A DNA stretch of 47,311 nucleotides from Candidatus Melainabacteria bacterium (GTDB lineage Bacteria > Cyanobacteriota > Vampirovibrionia > Obscuribacterales > Obscuribacteraceae). How positions within the stretch are numbered: position 1 is the stretch's first letter; each line of letters starts with the position of its first letter. The notes beneath the pieces were generated by a model. That model saw only the letters and a list, made by a program, of their open reading frames with translations. It had not been told where the DNA came from and ran no database searches. This document shows positions 46,114-47,311 of this stretch, piece by piece. The position numbers and the translations under genes are program-made. The stretch spans positions 1-47,311 of the forward strand of contig DTSE01000524.1 in NCBI GenBank assembly GCA_012965515.1, given 5' to 3'.

Positions 46114-46455
46114 TCAGGGGATGCGAACGGGAGACGTTTGAATATCTTTTACGTCTAGCCGATTTGACCAAATCTTTTGGCAATCAGAGCACACCCATAA
46201 CTGACTCGCTCCAGGTACGCGCTCTGGATGAGTAATCACAGAAAAATCAAGAGTCTTTTTCCCTTTTGCATCCGTCTTTATGTAATAGGACAACGGTTCT
46301 GGTCTGCACCACTCCTTCTTAACGTGTTCCTTCGAGTGGCACGAGGGGCAATGATCTAACGGTTCTGAGAGCAGATTTACAAAGAAACACACGAAGAAGG
46401 ACATAACCATTATCGTCAATGATATTCGGGTGTGATAGACGGAGTTTTCGTGCAT
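46114..46455 (-). CDS. Small membrane-anchored zinc-ribbon protein, possible immunity protein
   Basis: A 113-residue protein not assignable to a family. Residues about 11-29 are a hydrophobic segment (SLTIMVMSFFVCFFVNLL). Cys36, Cys39, Cys89 and Cys92 (CPSC and CSDC) form a four-cysteine zinc-binding pattern with a loop of about 50 residues. It is encoded on the same strand and 78 bases after the end of the broken RHS tip, the place where RHS immunity genes normally sit. That position is the only reason to suggest immunity. It converges with the MshEN-repeat gene (21-base gap). Confidence 0.6.
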   Translation of the reverse strand: MHENSVYHTRISLTIMVMSFFVCFFVNLLSEPLDHCPSCHSKEHVKKEWCRPEPLSYYIKTDAKGKKTLDFSVITHPERVPGASQLWVCSDCQKIWSNRLDVKDIQTSPVRIP

Positions 46456-46533
46456 ATTGGGACCGCCAAACGTGTAATCCAGTATGAGTACACTTTCCTA
46501 CGAGAGCAATGGGGGAAACACGCCTCTTCTTAA

Positions 46534-46785
46534 TTATTGAATCCCCTGCCATTCTCTTCCCCAAGCACGGTCCGAGGGAGCTTCAACTGGATACATCAAA
46601 GAACCACCGGAGCTATAACCTGGGCCGTGAAGTTCACCGTAAGCACCATTACCAAATGCTGAATCATCGAGGATGAGTGTACATTTGTCTAAATCTTTGG
46701 TAGATAAGCGTAGCGCCCAATGTACGTCCCGTCTGCCGTCTTTGTTTATACCTAGATCCCATCGCTGGTACGCAGGATGCCAGAT
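46534..46785 (-). pseudogene. Distal piece of the RHS toxin tip, after two in-frame stops
   Basis: This 83-codon frame (IWHPAYQRWDLGINKDGRRD onward, ending WGREWQGIQ then TAA) continues in the same frame as the RHS core gene at 46843. It is separated from it by a TAA at 46843-46845, 18 sense codons (46789-46842) and a TAA at 46786-46788. It has no start of its own. The 18-codon piece holds CWDYATYFYSAV. With VHWALRL and LILDDSAFG here, the Cys, His and Asp would be placed as in papain-like folds. I take it as the inactivated end of the toxin. Confidence 0.6.
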
Positions 46786-46842
46786 TTAAGATCCGCACTT
46801 CATGACGGCACTGTAAAAATAGGTCGCATAATCCCAACACAA

Positions 46843-47163
46843 TTAGCCGTTTACTCCATTCATCGCATTACCAGTATTTCTGGCCTTTCCAGGTTTACCA
46901 AACCTGTGCTGCCCCCATGTTGCATAAATTGCCGCGTGGATTAGCACCGCATCGGACGTACATTTACTTCGATCTGATTTATCCACGCACTCGCAATCAT
47001 CGCAGATTGCTTTCATGTACCGAAAAAGCGCGGTTATCGCGGTGAGTCCAGATGGGTCGCGGAAATTGATTGGCGAGTTGTTCACGTAAGCGTACATATT
47101 AATTCCGCCTTGCTCTTCAATCGGATCTCTGTTTAACCACCTGCCAAGCTTTGGAGAATACAA
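46843..47163 (-). CDS. RHS-repeat protein, C-terminal core fragment (truncated at both ends)
   Basis: Only the end of the RHS shell is present: YSPKLGRWLNRDPIEEQGG, NMYAYVNNSPINFRDPSGL. That boundary motif precedes the variable toxin tip in RHS/YD-repeat proteins. The following 80 or so residues (Cys-rich CDDCECVDKSDRSKC, then HAAIYATWGQHRF) begin the tip and end at a TAA. Upstream, the frame (Phe-Arg before the first residue above) runs into the 144-base repeat and stops at 47173-47175. The thousand or more residues of repeats normally expected are missing. The call as expressed protein is doubtful; I read it as a fragment of a polymorphic toxin gene. Confidence 0.75.
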   Translation of the reverse strand: MYSPKLGRWLNRDPIEEQGGINMYAYVNNSPINFRDPSGLTAITALFRYMKAICDDCECVDKSDRSKCTSDAVLIHAAIYATWGQHRFGKPGKARNTGNAMNGVNG

Positions 47164-47167
47164 CCTA

Positions 47168-47231
47168 AAAGGCTAAAGACAGAGCTGTAGAAGCTAACTT
47201 CCCTCTGATTATCTCTAAGAGCTACAAGTAA
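47168..47231 (+). pseudogene. Copied 3' end of the DUF4388 gene
   Basis: Encodes the last 20-odd residues (KAKDRAVEANFPLIISKSYK, stop) without any upstream coding sequence; the preceding bases are RHS sequence on the other strand. It is either a duplication scar or a misjoin. Confidence 0.7.
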
Positions 47232-47253
47232 GTTCTATTTCTAAGGCAACGCC

Positions 47254-47311
47254 ATGTCGGAAGAACACTTCATTCCATTCAATTTTTCGGAAGGACAGGA
47301 TATTCATCCGG
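47254..47311 (+). CDS. Start of a second MshEN-repeat gene (cut by window end)
   Basis: The first 19 codons are identical to those at 44839 (MSEEHFIPFNFSEGQDIHP). If the repeat is real, a second copy of that gene follows beyond the window; if it is an assembly artefact, this is the same gene seen twice. Confidence 0.5.
   Translation, partial: MSEEHFIPFNFSEGQDIHP

Larger units (their letters stand above)
47168..47311 (+). repeat. 144-base direct repeat, copy B (reaches the window end)
   Basis: Identical to 44753-44896 except for T at 47234. It starts exactly where the RHS homology ends and runs to the last base, so its true length is unknown. Confidence 0.97.

Noticed and set aside
46786-46845. 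Reading the two TAA codons in the RHS frame as recoded sense codons.
   Set aside because: TAA ends many intact genes in this window, so recoding here has no support; pseudogenisation or strain variation is simpler.

Overview
The window appears to be a whole contig of a bacterial genome, cut inside a gene at its left end and inside a repeated sequence at its right end. Moderate GC, a Wzm/Wzt-type exporter, and a DUF4388 protein followed by a protein of MshEN-like repeats point to a diderm bacterium. Obscuribacterales/Melainabacteria (Vampirovibrionia) is my best guess from protein flavour. No marker gene in the window proves it.

Layout. 1-3578 (minus): the N-terminal 658 codons of carB and a phosphomannomutase/phosphoglucomutase. 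3773-42496: about 39 kb of surface-polysaccharide genes in short, alternating, tightly packed operons. In order these are: (a) a GT2 with membrane anchor, a zinc-finger C-methyltransferase-like protein and a glycosidase-like beta-propeller (minus); (b) two small methyltransferases (plus); (c) a cassette of WecE-type sugar aminotransferase, WbqC-like protein, acyl carrier protein, SDR, amino-acid adenylation enzyme and NeuD-like acyltransferase (minus); (d) an HTTM-like membrane protein, a second large membrane protein and an acyltransferase-3 protein (plus); (e) a glycosyltransferase array with two methyltransferases, containing a duplicated gene pair of which one member is only half a glycosyltransferase (plus); (f) a CapE-type 4,6-dehydratase (minus) and a YfhO-like membrane protein (plus); (g) a five-gene minus operon: RmlD-like reductase, GT2, C-methyltransferase, UDP-sugar 2-epimerase, sulfotransferase; (h) a sugar-1-P nucleotidyltransferase and GT2 (plus); (i) a minus operon of ABC permease, ABC ATPase, glycosyltransferase and a coiled-coil/beta-sandwich protein. 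43023-46092 (plus): the DUF4388/degenerate-GGDEF protein and the MshEN-repeat protein. 46114-47167 (minus): the C-terminal end of an RHS-repeat protein whose toxin-like tip is broken by two stops, and a small zinc-ribbon membrane protein. 47168-47311: a near-identical copy of 44753-44896.

How it works together. The genes look like a factory for a decorated glycan exported by an ABC transporter. Mannose-1-P/glucose-1-P supply, a UDP-N-acetyl-6-deoxy-L-hexosamine route (CapE, RmlD-like, 2-epimerase) and a 4-amino-4,6-dideoxy sugar (WecE) give the monomers. At least eight full glycosyltransferases assemble them. Six methyltransferases, an acyltransferase-3, a sulfotransferase and a probable aminoacyl-ACP-dependent N-acylation cassette decorate them. 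No initiating phosphoglycosyltransferase, Wzx/Wzy or dTDP-glucose pathway gene is visible, so these must lie elsewhere.
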